Below, one piece after another: positions 1-9,600 of a DNA stretch of 64,000 nucleotides. The stretch lies in assembly GCA_028692715.1 (NCBI GenBank), contig JAQUWU010000017.1, positions 1 to 64,000 on the forward strand, given 5' to 3'. Numbering within the stretch: the stretch's first letter is position 1; each line of letters begins with the position of its first letter. The translations under genes were made by a program, and so were the position numbers. Source of the stretch: Paludibacter sp. Its GTDB lineage: Bacteria; Bacteroidota; Bacteroidia; Bacteroidales; Paludibacteraceae. The notes under the pieces are model-generated. The model ran no database searches. It was given only the letters and a program-made list of their open reading frames with translations, and was not told the DNA's origin.

Positions 1-112
1 ATATATGATCTGTTGGCATGTCCGCCTACATACGATTGCCAAGAATAAAAAAAATTAAAGATAGGTAGTGACATATTATCAAGTTGTTTATTTGGGGATT
101 TTCAATTTTTAT

Positions 113-136
113 AAAAACCACAAATTAGATTTGTGG
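113..136 (-). terminator. Rho-independent terminator after brxL
   Basis: An 8-bp perfect stem (118-125 with 129-136, CCACAAAT/ATTTGTGG) closes a 3-nt loop. On the minus strand it is followed directly by five T (117-113). It lies about 90 nt past the brxL stop and would end the BREX transcript. I see no convincing gene between base 1 and 224. Confidence 0.7.
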
Positions 137-224
137 AATTGTGGAAGTTCAGCATCTGAGCAATGGGGGGGAGTTTTCGAAAACCATTATTATTCAGTAC
201 AATTCTTAATTTTACAGAATTTAT

Positions 225-2270
225 CTATTCCCCCAACACCGCCTTTTGCAATAACATTTGACTATTTCCGTAAAATGGAACATCGGTTTTGCCGAGAATG
301 CTTGTTGGGATTGTTGATAGTTCGGTAAGGTTGTCCATTGGTACGAGGATAGTTTTTGCTCCGTTTTCGGATAAGAGTGATACTTTGTCGGCAAAGTTTA
401 ACGCTCTTTCTATTGCTCCTCCGATTGAGATATTGCCTAAAACAGCTAAACCACCTTTGAGATTCTTTTTGTAAATGGCTGAAATTATGGCTACATAAAC
501 TGCACTACCAATGCCACCACTAATGACTGCTCCCATTATGTTGCTGATTTGAATGTTTAAGTCGTAACCAGACAATGAATGTTGTTCGTTGAGTATGCTC
601 TTTTCGTTTGCTCTCAGGTAGTTGTATGTGTTTTTGATATTTTCTTTGACTTCCTGTGAGTTGGTGCCGGTAACGTTTATTTTTCCGTTTCCTTTTAATG
701 CTACTACTTCAATTTTTATCAATGAGTTGCTTGAACCATCGCTTGTGGCTGTATAACATACACCCGGTGAAAGTGGATTGGCTTCAATCAATGACGAACC
801 TTTTTCTTCGGGCAAACCAACAAAGATTTCTTCTTGGGTTTCCTTATCAATGTATGAGAAGTTAGTGTCCCAAAATTCCATGCCACCAATACGTTTAAGC
901 TGCTCTTTTACACGCCTGCGCATTTCCATAGCAATTACCAAATACTCCTGAATATCGGCTTTTGTGTAATTGCCATCGGGGTGCATCAGTTTTATAAAAC
1001 CTGAAACAATTCGTCTGACTGATTTTGAATCACGTTGTTTGATATGGGAACCAAAGCTAAAATATTTATCTATAACTTCGTAGTATGTTGTTTTGCGTTG
1101 GGACTTCAGTATCTCTGAAAAGAAATCGGTACTAAAACCAAAATGGTTTGTAAAGTTTTGAGGACTGAATTTGGTTATTTCCCAACCGGGAAGAAATAAA
1201 TTAATACGGTCTAAAAAGGCTGTATCGCTATTTACTTCGTCGGAAAGTGGGCTGAATAAATGGGAAGTTTGCAATACTGTTTCAACAGGTTGATTGATAT
1301 TCCCATTTAGAATGATAGAAGCTGAACCTGTGATTTCGCCTCCTTTAGCCCTTGAAAAAGAACCTGATTCCATGTAATCTTTCATTAATGGAATTGCATC
1401 ACGATCTTTGAAGAGTTTGTCGGTACTTTCGTCAAAGCAGATAGTATCCCATAAACCAACAGCACCCACACGACCAGTAGTGTTGTTTACAAATAGCTGA
1501 GCTACAGAACCCTGACCACCTGAAACAAGAATGGCGTAAGGAGTAATTTCTTTGTAGATATATGATTTTCCAGAAGAACGTGGTCCTAATTCAACCATAT
1601 TGAAATTGGCTTCGACCAAAGGAATTAATCGGCACAATAAGAGGTTTAGTTTACGACTGTCGAAACCCTCGCTGTTTGGTTCGTAACCTGCACTTCGAAG
1701 TAATAAAGTTTTCCATTCTTCTTTTGTAAATTCAGCTCTTTTTTCTGAAATTTTAGAATTGTCGAAACTTGAAAGCTGAATGGGTTTTATATCGCGTACT
1801 ACAAAAGGAAAAACAGTAGAACCAATTGTAATCATTGGATCATATTCCATGTCGATAATTGCCCAAATACCGCCCAGCAAAAGTTTTTCATGGGCTTTTA
1901 CAAGGTCATCGCTGATATTGGCTTTTTTGATATTGCTATTGCTTATATTCGCCCAATACCTGTCCTTTTGAGCATCTAACTCTACCGATATTTTATCAAT
2001 GATTTTATAGCGTCCTTTCTCACGGAGTTTGGACTGTATCAGTGAGCTTTCCTCGGGGTTGACATAGTGGTTGCGAAGTATGGTTTTTACATTTTCCATA
2101 CCTTCCATCATTTTTTCCTCATCCTCAGTACTACAGGTATTGGCTAATAAGTATTCCAACACAAAAGCAGGAACATTTGCACCGCCTTTAATGATACCCA
2201 CAAGGTCTTTTTTTACAACAAAACCTCTGAAATGGTCTAATGCTTTTTTATCTAAATCGTCTAAAATCAT
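225..2270 (-). CDS. brxL: BrxL, type I BREX AAA+/Lon-like protein
   Basis: Last gene of the type I BREX operon. BrxL is a DNA-binding AAA+ protein needed for phage exclusion in type I systems; the published structural work places its ATPase near MCM helicases with a Lon-like C-terminal domain. The 681 residues are normal for the family. A Walker A motif (GPRSSGKS) is at 229-236 and a Walker B-like segment ending in Asp280-Glu281 follows. The C-terminal Lon-like fold spans about 560-650, with a serine (S589 in GGIGSAV) where Lon has its nucleophile. By eye the Lon dyad lysine position aligns with a non-lysine, so protease activity is doubtful. It is separated from pglZ by about 170 nt of repeat-rich DNA. 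Confidence 0.93.
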   Translation of the reverse strand: MILDDLDKKALDHFRGFVVKKDLVGIIKGGANVPAFVLEYLLANTCSTEDEEKMMEGMENVKTILRNHYVNPEESSLIQSKLREKGRYKIIDKISVELDAQKDRYWANISNSNIKKANISDDLVKAHEKLLLGGIWAIIDMEYDPMITIGSTVFPFVVRDIKPIQLSSFDNSKISEKRAEFTKEEWKTLLLRSAGYEPNSEGFDSRKLNLLLCRLIPLVEANFNMVELGPRSSGKSYIYKEITPYAILVSGGQGSVAQLFVNNTTGRVGAVGLWDTICFDESTDKLFKDRDAIPLMKDYMESGSFSRAKGGEITGSASIILNGNINQPVETVLQTSHLFSPLSDEVNSDTAFLDRINLFLPGWEITKFSPQNFTNHFGFSTDFFSEILKSQRKTTYYEVIDKYFSFGSHIKQRDSKSVRRIVSGFIKLMHPDGNYTKADIQEYLVIAMEMRRRVKEQLKRIGGMEFWDTNFSYIDKETQEEIFVGLPEEKGSSLIEANPLSPGVCYTATSDGSSNSLIKIEVVALKGNGKINVTGTNSQEVKENIKNTYNYLRANEKSILNEQHSLSGYDLNIQISNIMGAVISGGIGSAVYVAIISAIYKKNLKGGLAVLGNISIGGAIERALNFADKVSLLSENGAKTILVPMDNLTELSTIPTSILGKTDVPFYGNSQMLLQKAVLGE

Positions 2271-2290
2271 AACATTTACTATTTAAACTG

Positions 2291-2334
2291 CCCCTAACCC
2301 CGTTCGGCTGAGCTCACGTCGAAGCCTAAAGGGG
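2291..2334. repeat. Imperfect CCCCT...AGGGG palindromic repeat
   Basis: The pglZ-brxL gap holds an imperfect inverted element that opens with CCCCTAA and closes with CTAAAGGGG, around a GC-rich core unlike its AT-rich surroundings. It resembles intergenic palindromes common in Bacteroidota. A related element with CCCC/GGGG ends lies after purL (58,359-58,379). It may form a hairpin in the transcript, but no clear T-tract follows. Confidence 0.4.
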
Positions 2335-2377
2335 AATTGAGTTAGTATTGTTTTGTTTGTTTTCTCCTATTAAAAAT

Positions 2378-2430
2378 TTGGCTAAAGCCAAGAAAAATAT
2401 TCATCTTATCCCTCCAGCTAAAGCTGGAGG
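2378..2430. repeat. Two REP-like hairpins with GGCTAAAGCC-type core
   Basis: The first is TTGGCTAAAGCCAA (2378-2391). The second is an 8-bp stem (CCTCCAGC/GCTGGAGG, 2411-2418 with 2423-2430) around TAAA. Both share the GCTAAAGC centre of the hairpins beside the HUH transposase at 30,221-30,682, which suggests one mobilised repeat family. They lie between pglZ and brxL. Confidence 0.6.
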
Positions 2431-2439
2431 CTATTGATA

Positions 2440-4680
2440 TTAAAAGAGGCCTCCGAAGTCGCGGGCATTGGATTTGTTTATTTTTACGCTGTCTAATTGC
2501 TCTAGTGTTTCTACGTCAATTAACGAAGCTAAAACAGTATCGTTGCCATTGAAATCAAATTCTACAATTGTTGTGCTGCCAGCTTGCATATTGCTTATGT
2601 TGCTTTTGCTGTATTGTTTCCCATTAGCAAACAAAAGAATCTGCACTTTTCGAGTTGACGAGAATAAGTCGTTTTTGGCCTTAACAGCATACAATTTAAT
2701 GGCAAATATATTACCGATTACTTCTGCAAGATTTTTTTTGTCCTCTATCCTTACTTCCAAACCTTTGGCTGCCTCTTTCACTTTGGAGAATACAAATTTT
2801 GGAATAATTATTTCCTGCGGTGTGAAACCACCGTGTGAAAAACCATAAACGCCTTTTGATTTGAATGGGCGGTGGTTTTTGGCAACTACCACATAGTTGA
2901 ACTCTTCGTATTTTTTATCAAAGCAAATCCAATCGGGATTCGTTTGTTTGTCAACAGTACGGATATAGCGTTCGCTTACTTTGTTTTTGCCCGAAACGCT
3001 AGGCGAAATTTTATCTGCTTCGTCTAATAAACCTGTGAGTACAAAGCCATGATCGGTGACTAAATGTACTTCACGATATCCCATTTTTAAAAGTAGTGTA
3101 ATACTATCAGCAATTGTTTTTTCAAACTCACTGAATAGTTTAATAGCACCGTGTTGTAATTTTTCGCCCGTGCTATCAATATCTTTGTAGGTAAGCACTA
3201 AAAAATCAGCTTTAAAGCCATAATGCAGCGCTTCGAGATTCATGTATGTTATTTCCTTACCTGACAATTCGGAGAGTTTCTTTTCGCGGTCTTTATGAAT
3301 GGCCAATACTTCGTTGTTTCCTACATATAATGCTGACATATTGTGTTCAGTTTCCGAAGGAATATCAGCTAACATGGTGTTTCTCTCTACCTTGAATTGT
3401 TTTTCCAAGGTGCTTGCCACAAAGTCAGCTATCTCGTAACGTACTCCATCGCCAACAATTACAGCAATGCCTGGTTTTGCTGTTTTGAATAAATCGACTA
3501 AATACCCCTGTTGATCTGATTTGTAAGCTGAAGCATATTCAAACCATTGTTGTAATAATTCACGATTTAAGTTTTCGTAGTATTCTTGAAGTGGGCGAAT
3601 AATAGTTTCGTCCTGTAAGAAATTGGCATATAAGTTACGAATGGCTCTGTCCACTTTTGAAAAACTATTTACATAAAAGTTCGCCACTTTGGAGAAACTG
3701 TTACATGCTGTAAGCGGTTTGCTATCGAATTCCAACAAGGTAATAATATCCTGCCACCAAGCCGGAATCAGTTTTTTTACTTTCTGGGCTTTTGCACGTT
3801 CTTTTATTTTGACCAATTTTTCGCTGACATAGGATTTATCACGCAAATTAGCAGTAATTTCCTGCAATGCTTTCCGATCAATTTGAGGGAAACAATGATT
3901 TGGATTTACTCCCCAAACATTGGTTGAACTATTTATTTTGTATTGAGAAATATAATCCTGTAATGAATTGCTGTAGGTGTCGCTGTCCACCCATTTGAAA
4001 TAAAGTTTAATCAATTGCTCTGATACTGAATTAGCCAATAAACTATCAAATAAAAGTTTCACTACTTCAGTTGCCAATGTTTTGGGTGGTTTGGCCGTAT
4101 AGGGTTGACCAATGAGTTCAAATAGCTTTTCTTCAAATAATCTGCTGACTTCTTTGTCTTTATTTTTAAAGTAATTATCCGGTTCGTGTAAAAATGGTAA
4201 TAATTCATCATCCACCGAAATAAGTTCTTCGAGGTTTTGCAATATTTTTTTCCACCAAGCCAAGTCTTTTCCCACTCCCAATTTTGCAGCTGTAAGTAAC
4301 ATGGGACTGTCCATATTAACCTGCAAACCTGTATTAGTAAATAGTTTATTTTTGAGCCATTCGGTTGGATTGCTGAGATTTAGGCAGCCATGTGTAAAGC
4401 AGTAGTCGAATAAAAAGCTTAGTTTTTCTTGTTCGCGTGTTACATAAAAAATTACGGGTTTGTCTTTGTATTGTGTTTCGGCTTCGTGCCGTAAGAGTAA
4501 TTCTTCCTGCACGGTTTGCCAATGATCTGTGAGGTTACTGTCCGTTTTTATTAGTTGGTAACCTGCACCATCAAGCAATGGCAAAAGAAATTCACATTGC
4601 CCTTTTGGGTCAATGACAACTACTCTATTACGAAGCTGTAATTGGTGTTCAATGTCTTGGAGAAACCATTTGTCTGTCAT
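2440..4680 (-). CDS. pglZ: PglZ, BREX alkaline-phosphatase-superfamily protein
   Basis: Core BREX component; PglZ proteins belong to the alkaline phosphatase superfamily and are needed for both methylation and exclusion in type I BREX. Of 746 residues, the N-terminal half is helical and poorly conserved. The phosphatase-like domain starts near residue 400, with VGDGVRYE (about 407-414), SETEHNMSALY (about 440-450) and the metal-ligand-like VTDHGF (about 540-546). In canonical type I operons pglZ follows pglX; here the AbiE-type pair intervenes. The start follows 45 nt of AATTAGGAATTA-type repeat just after the abiEii stop, and no separate promoter is evident, so read-through from the AbiE promoter is likely. 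Confidence 0.93.
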   Translation of the reverse strand: MTDKWFLQDIEHQLQLRNRVVVIDPKGQCEFLLPLLDGAGYQLIKTDSNLTDHWQTVQEELLLRHEAETQYKDKPVIFYVTREQEKLSFLFDYCFTHGCLNLSNPTEWLKNKLFTNTGLQVNMDSPMLLTAAKLGVGKDLAWWKKILQNLEELISVDDELLPFLHEPDNYFKNKDKEVSRLFEEKLFELIGQPYTAKPPKTLATEVVKLLFDSLLANSVSEQLIKLYFKWVDSDTYSNSLQDYISQYKINSSTNVWGVNPNHCFPQIDRKALQEITANLRDKSYVSEKLVKIKERAKAQKVKKLIPAWWQDIITLLEFDSKPLTACNSFSKVANFYVNSFSKVDRAIRNLYANFLQDETIIRPLQEYYENLNRELLQQWFEYASAYKSDQQGYLVDLFKTAKPGIAVIVGDGVRYEIADFVASTLEKQFKVERNTMLADIPSETEHNMSALYVGNNEVLAIHKDREKKLSELSGKEITYMNLEALHYGFKADFLVLTYKDIDSTGEKLQHGAIKLFSEFEKTIADSITLLLKMGYREVHLVTDHGFVLTGLLDEADKISPSVSGKNKVSERYIRTVDKQTNPDWICFDKKYEEFNYVVVAKNHRPFKSKGVYGFSHGGFTPQEIIIPKFVFSKVKEAAKGLEVRIEDKKNLAEVIGNIFAIKLYAVKAKNDLFSSTRKVQILLFANGKQYSKSNISNMQAGSTTIVEFDFNGNDTVLASLIDVETLEQLDSVKINKSNARDFGGLF

Positions 4681-4687
4681 ATTTATT

Positions 4688-4737
4688 CAATTACGAATTA
4701 GGAATGTTCAATTACGAATTATGAATTACGAATTAGG
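4688..4737. repeat. AATTACGAATTA/AATTAGGAATT interspersed repeat
   Basis: Four consecutive variants of AATTAnGAATTA fill the abiEii-pglZ junction. The repeat runs into the abiEii coding end and encodes its last residues (PNS-stop). The same family recurs at 9611-9663, 9910-9953, 10,511-10,612, 11,001-11,027 and 14,680-14,748, all within the BREX locus. Confidence 0.75.
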
Positions 4738-5772
4738 TATAGGAAAGGTTAATTCAAATTGCCAGTCTAAGGACTGAAGTTGAATTCTCAATGTATTCAA
4801 ATTTTCTATTAAGTCTGCAAAAGTTGGTTTCTGGTCTTCGTAGATCATATCTTCCAACATTTTTGCATAATCGTCTTTCCATGCATCCATTATTTCGGGC
4901 GGTGGAATGGGATTAAGTGTTTTCGGATTGTGATTGTTGTAGTTCATACTACCCCAATGTGAGAACTTATACCTGTGGGATACAATTGTTTCGTATAACA
5001 TCTTGTCATTGATAGCTATATCAGCAACACCAGCATTGGTTAGTTGATACACATCGTACAAATGACGACTTAACCTATCCACTCTCCTTTTACCAGCAGC
5101 GCGTTGAAACTCTTCGTGTAGGAGAAATAGTTTTTCTAAAAAGGTACGTTCTGGATTAACTGTTGAAACTTCAAATAGCGGTTCCACAAAATCCCTACCA
5201 GCATACACTTCATCCACCAAAGCCCCAAAAGTTTGAATGGAGAATGGTTCACGCAATGATCGGCAACCAATTTCGACTTGTACGCGTGGCAATATATATA
5301 CCGAAGGTTGAGCTATGATATTGGGATAGTAGATTTCAATAATGCGTGGGTCTTGGTCACTGTCTTTTGCTTCTATTACTTTAAATTCAAGTCCTTTATA
5401 TCCTTTTTTCAGAAACTCCTCTTTCAACTCATCAAAGAATTCACCTGTAGAAAAAACACCAGCCTGTTTCCGCACTTTGGTTATTTCTTTTTTTTCCCAA
5501 TTTTTTTTTGGTTCAAAAAAGAACTCCCTATCGATAGCCAAATCAATATCTTCCGAAAATCGGTTTATGAGTTTCCATGCTTTGCTCAGTGAAGTACCCC
5601 CTTTGAATACCAAATGTTTGGCAATATCCATTTGGAAAATGATTTCGAGTGTGCGACTTACCCACCAGTCCTTTTCCACGGCAAAGGGCTTCATGCCTTT
5701 TTCGGTAGCTATTGCATTGAAAATGGCAATTTTCTCCTCGTTCTCTATGTTGTAAAAATCAATTTTCGCCAT
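4726..5772 (-). CDS. AbiEii/AbiGii-family nucleotidyltransferase toxin
   Basis: Predicted toxin of a type IV AbiE-like toxin-antitoxin pair, a family of nucleotidyltransferases that act in abortive infection. The polymerase-beta-type signature is visible as GGTS at 58-61 and the acidic pair Asp75/Asp77 in SEDIDLAID. The 348 residues are within the family range. Its start overlaps the upstream antitoxin by 14 nt, the usual translational coupling of AbiE operons. The last residues (IPNS) come from the interspersed repeat at 4688-4737, so the native C-terminus may have been replaced. It sits between pglX and pglZ rather than as a free-standing locus. Confidence 0.85.
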   Translation of the reverse strand: MAKIDFYNIENEEKIAIFNAIATEKGMKPFAVEKDWWVSRTLEIIFQMDIAKHLVFKGGTSLSKAWKLINRFSEDIDLAIDREFFFEPKKNWEKKEITKVRKQAGVFSTGEFFDELKEEFLKKGYKGLEFKVIEAKDSDQDPRIIEIYYPNIIAQPSVYILPRVQVEIGCRSLREPFSIQTFGALVDEVYAGRDFVEPLFEVSTVNPERTFLEKLFLLHEEFQRAAGKRRVDRLSRHLYDVYQLTNAGVADIAINDKMLYETIVSHRYKFSHWGSMNYNNHNPKTLNPIPPPEIMDAWKDDYAKMLEDMIYEDQKPTFADLIENLNTLRIQLQSLDWQFELTFPIPNS

Positions 5773-6367
5773 CTGTCAATGCTTTTTTCATTATTTTTTG
5801 TATCCATACAGGTGCAAGTGCTATGTCATATTTTAAATCCTTTATATCTTCTCGTTTCAGCAAGTCGATAATCTTTAGCTTTTCCTGCTCGCTCACTTTT
5901 CCATTACCAATTTCTTTCAAGGCCTGAATAGCCAAACGACTAATTTTACCTTTTGCCATCAGGTTTTTCGGAGTTGTTTTTTTAAATTTAATTTTCCGTT
6001 TCCCTACTTTAATTTCGCGGGGCGAACCATCGGTGAGTAACACAATATTCATGGGTACTTGCGTACTCAACCCCAAAGCGTTTAATGCATAGCTTCCGGT
6101 TGGGAGCGTGCGTATGTGGTCGCGCTTTGCAATCGCTTCAGCCACTTCTTCTGCAGTAGGCAGAAGCTTACCTATTAATGTACTTTCTTTCGGTCGAACG
6201 TATATGCCTTGTGCCACTCGTGCAATGAATTGTTTTTTTTCTAAGCGATCCAATGCTTTCCGTATAGCTTCCGAAGAGCCATAGCTCAAATAATCGTCTG
6301 GCAAAACCAATAAACCTTTTGGTTTGCTTTTTATCGACCTTTCTATTTGTTTTTCAATGCTTTGCAT
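5759..6367 (-). CDS. AbiEi-like antitoxin / DUF6088-type transcriptional regulator
   Basis: 202-residue protein upstream of, and overlapping, the AbiEii-type toxin. An N-terminal winged-helix region (about 1-60, rich in Lys/Arg) precedes a domain with LPTGSYALNALGLSTQVP, typical of AbiEi/DUF6088 antitoxins. AbiEi proteins are known to repress their own promoter by binding inverted repeats. That fits two 13-bp-arm palindromes at 6384-6418 and 6474-6508. The start is set by ATG at 6367, 17 nt from the first palindrome. The cognate gene order (antitoxin then toxin) is conserved. Confidence 0.8.
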   Translation of the reverse strand: MQSIEKQIERSIKSKPKGLLVLPDDYLSYGSSEAIRKALDRLEKKQFIARVAQGIYVRPKESTLIGKLLPTAEEVAEAIAKRDHIRTLPTGSYALNALGLSTQVPMNIVLLTDGSPREIKVGKRKIKFKKTTPKNLMAKGKISRLAIQALKEIGNGKVSEQEKLKIIDLLKREDIKDLKYDIALAPVWIQKIMKKALTDGEN

Positions 6368-6383
6368 TTTAATTTTTATTTTA

Positions 6384-6418
6384 TTTTGTCACAAATGTAG
6401 TAAAAATTTGTGACAAAA
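6384..6418. promoter_or_regulatory. Operator 1 for abiE pair
   Basis: Perfect inverted repeat with 13-bp arms (TTTTGTCACAAAT at 6384-6396, its complement at 6406-6418) and a 9-nt spacer. It covers the predicted -7 element of the abiE promoter, so protein binding would block transcription. This matches the known negative autoregulation of AbiEi-family antitoxins. Confidence 0.75.
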
Positions 6419-6421
6419 CAA
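6392..6421 (-). promoter_or_regulatory. Predicted promoter of abiEi-abiEii (and possibly pglZ-brxL)
   Basis: On the minus strand TTG (6421-6419), a 19-nt spacer and TACATTTG (6399-6392) fit the Bacteroidota consensus TTTG-N19-21-TAnnTTTG. The start codon is 25 nt downstream of the -7 element. The element lies inside operator 1. Confidence 0.6.
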
Positions 6422-6473
6422 TAGCTTTGTTTTTGTAACAAAAATAGAATAGATTAGTTACAAGTAATTTCTA

Positions 6474-6508
6474 TTCTGTCACAAATATTGTCGAAATTTG
6501 TAACAGAA
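6474..6508. promoter_or_regulatory. Operator 2 for abiE pair
   Basis: A second inverted repeat with the same geometry as operator 1: 13-bp arms (TTCTGTCACAAAT and ATTTGTAACAGAA, one mismatch) and a 9-nt spacer. It is 90 bp upstream of operator 1 (start to start). Weaker half-sites (TTTTTGTAACAAAAA near 6430) lie between. The paired spacing suggests cooperative binding or looping. Confidence 0.65.
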
Positions 6509-6537
6509 TACGAATTCATATTGGTGGCTTTGTATAA

Positions 6538-6571
6538 AATTTGGTCGTCTTATTAATGATACGACCAAATT
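6538..6571 (-). terminator. Candidate terminator between pglX and abiEi
   Basis: An 11-bp perfect stem (AATTTGGTCGT at 6538-6548 with ACGACCAAATT at 6561-6571) and a 12-nt loop. On the minus strand it is followed by TTTTATA. It would separate pglX transcription from the AbiE pair. The T-tract is short, so attenuation or a protein-binding role is also possible. Confidence 0.5.
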
Positions 6572-6629
6572 GTAATCTACATTATTTCAGGCAATTATAT
6601 GTACTTAAAATTTTATTTTCTCTGTGGTT

Positions 6630-6690
6630 CTCTGTGTGATTTTTTTTTGTTACACAGAGTTACACGGAGGAGGCACAGAGTTACACAGAG
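6630..6690. repeat. CACAGAG-type inverted/direct repeat after pglX
   Basis: CTCTGTGT (6630-6637) and ACACAGAG (6652-6659) are inverted around a T-rich loop. Further CACAGAG copies follow at 6674-6680 and 6684-6690, directly before the pglX stop. This type of repeat is common between Bacteroidota genes; function unknown. Confidence 0.5.
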
Positions 6691-6692
6691 GT

Positions 6693-9600
6693 TTACCAAT
6701 CCGCATTCAGGTATTTTACCAACTGATTTGCTTTGAGGACTTCGGCTTTGAGCATTCCTTTTTTCTGAAGGGGTGCTATGTTTTTACCTACGCCATCATC
6801 GAGTATGGGGTTATAGCCTTCGGCAATGAGTTCGTCAATTTTTTTTGTGAAATGTTCAATTTCGCGCAATTGCAGGCGAATGGTTTCTTTCTCGTTTTGT
6901 GCCGCAGCGGTTTCTAGGCCTTGTAAATTTATAAGGCGATAATCTAAGCTTTCTACTCTATCACGTAGGTATTGGGATTTAATCTTGAACAGGCTGTCTC
7001 TGTTCCATTTATAAATAATGATATATGCTTCGAAGCCCTGATTAGCACCGCTGCTTAAATGCCATATAAAAGGTGTTTTGGGTACATTCGGGAAAATATT
7101 GAGCAAATCACCAAGCTGTTTAAAGAAAAACTGTTCAATAAATTCATTTATAGAGCGACCTACCAAATTATCTAACTGCATAAACTGTGCTGAGGTTAAA
7201 CCAATATCCAAACAATATTTTTCTAACCGGTCTAATAAGCGAGGCTCACCAGGAAGACCGACTAAAGGAATTATTCCGTCTTCATCTTTAATTAACAAAG
7301 TGCGAATAGAGTCAGTTAAAAATTCAAGTGTAATTTCCTGTGTCCTACCCTGTGGAAAAACTGTTGATTCTTTGAACCAACACCAAACATTTATAGGATT
7401 AACTTGGCGCCCAATGCAAAAATCCTCTAAGTCATTATTAGATTGATACAAATTGACAAATTCATCAATAATAGTTTTCTTTAATTGAGGATCGATTTCA
7501 TCAACAACTCTCAATGAGTCAAAATAATCAAACAAAATATCTCTGTATTCAACGGAAATATTTATATCGGATTCGATCATTAGTTTAAATTCAGATAGTT
7601 CATTTTGACCAACTGTAAATTCCCCAAGTGATTTGCCTTGTTTTATTTCAACTTGTATTTTATCGTCTTTACTAAGATCATATATATTATAAATCAGCAA
7701 ATTGAGTATTGCATCATTTATCAGCACTAAACTAATCTTAGCATTGTAATGATTAAAGTAAGATTTTATTCTTTCTTGTAATGAGGCTTCTTTGAATGAT
7801 ATTAATGGATTTGCAACAAAATTCATTTCAGTTATGCGAAAAGAACACAGCTGCTTTATAATACTTGTGTTTTGAATTGAAAGAAATGTAACTCGATCTT
7901 CAATAGCTTTATTTGGTATAATATATGGAATTTTTTCTAAATCACCTGTCTGGAAGTTAACCGTTGGATTTATACAATAAAGAAAATAAGATACCAATTT
8001 TGAGTTAAGGAATCCTAAGCAGTATTGTAGATTCGATTCGGTTTTTTTTGGAAAAATTGATTTACCAGCAATTTCAAAAATACAATTTTCAGGTTGATAT
8101 CTTACAGAAAGTCCTTTTGAAGTTGCTCCAGTAAATGATAAGCCTTCATTAAAATAATACTCTTCTGAAGTAACTCGAATTTTCTTATTTGTTTTACGTA
8201 AAATCTTCAGGTTTTTACCATAATCACTCCACTCACAAACTAACCATAAGTTACCATACCATTTTTGATATTTACCTCCTTTGTTCAGTAAAACCCATTT
8301 TGATTTATCAATATCATAGTTTAATGAAATATCACTTTTATTTATTTCCCAAAATGTTCTAAAAAAACGTTCGTTATTACCTCCAGTTTGTATACCATTA
8401 CAAAAATTAAAGTAATCTGAAATAGTACTATTAACTTGAAAAATTTCTATTATTTTGGGCGATTTTATCCAGTATGTAAAAGGTGAATTTTCTATATTTT
8501 TAAAAATATTCTGATTAATATAAAAAATTTGATCTGAATCAATGTTATTAATTGCACCGTTAACTATATTGTCAATGCCAGTAGTTTCAAATGTATTTTT
8601 GTCAAGACTTATAAATATTGAATTTTCTTCTCTTTTTTGTTTATTATAAATATTCAATGCTACATTTACTAAAACAGACTGAAAAAGAGAAAATTCACAA
8701 TTTATAAAAATTTCAATTTTTGAATTGGATAAAATAAATTTTCGAAGGTCTTTAAATGATACAAGGTGCATAAACGTATTTGGCTGAACCATTGAAATAT
8801 ATCCGTTCTCATTTGCCAATTCAAAATTTCGTTTAATAAATACTGAATATAAATCTGCTCCAAATTTATCATTAATTTCAAAGTTGTTTTTAATGAAGAA
8901 TCTTAAGTCTGTACCAAATTGATCACTTTCTAAATATGGTGGATTTGCAAGAACAATATCATACTTTTGAGACAATAACTGCAAAAAAGTTATTGCATCC
9001 TGGGTTTTTGTATTTAAAAATTTTTGATTTTGCTCGAAAGTATTTTGTACAACAGCACTTTGTAAATTTATGAAAAAACTTTTACGGAATTGTTCGTAAT
9101 TATCTACTTCTTGCGTTGAAAAAAGAGTAACGTTATTACTCGAAAATCCGTGCAGTTGTATGCTTAGTTTTTCTTCGAGGCGTATGAGTGAGCCAAACTT
9201 GTAGGCTTGTTGTAGGTCAGTCCAAATATCACGGATAATGGTTTTTTGTTTTTCGTCCATTCCTGTATTGGATTCAAAAATATTCTGTACTTGTTCGTAA
9301 GGTGGCAAATAGAAGTCGGAACTAACCACATTGAAATGGTCGATACGAATGGAGCGTTTACGGCGTTTGGCTTTAATGTACAAGCCAAGCTGTGCTAACT
9401 GAATGGCACGGTCGTCCAAATCTACTCCATGCAGGTTATTTTCAATAATGAGTTTGGCAATCTGGTTTTCGTCGTAGTCGGCACCGTAGTTTTCTATCTG
9501 ATCGAGGTAGAGGTCGTAAAACAAGTCGAACGCATAGAGTAGGAAGTTTCCTGAGCCGGTGGCGGGATCAATGAGTTTTATTTGGTGCAACTTTTTATTA

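Noticed and set aside
68-328. Small plus-strand gene at the left edge
   Set aside because: It overlaps the BREX terminator and the end of brxL in antisense and has no protein-like features.
4726-6367. BREX-specific accessory genes rather than a toxin-antitoxin pair
   Set aside because: The GGTS/DxD nucleotidyltransferase motif, gene order, overlap and operator palindromes all fit an AbiE-type pair; accessory use by BREX remains possible and is treated as a finding.
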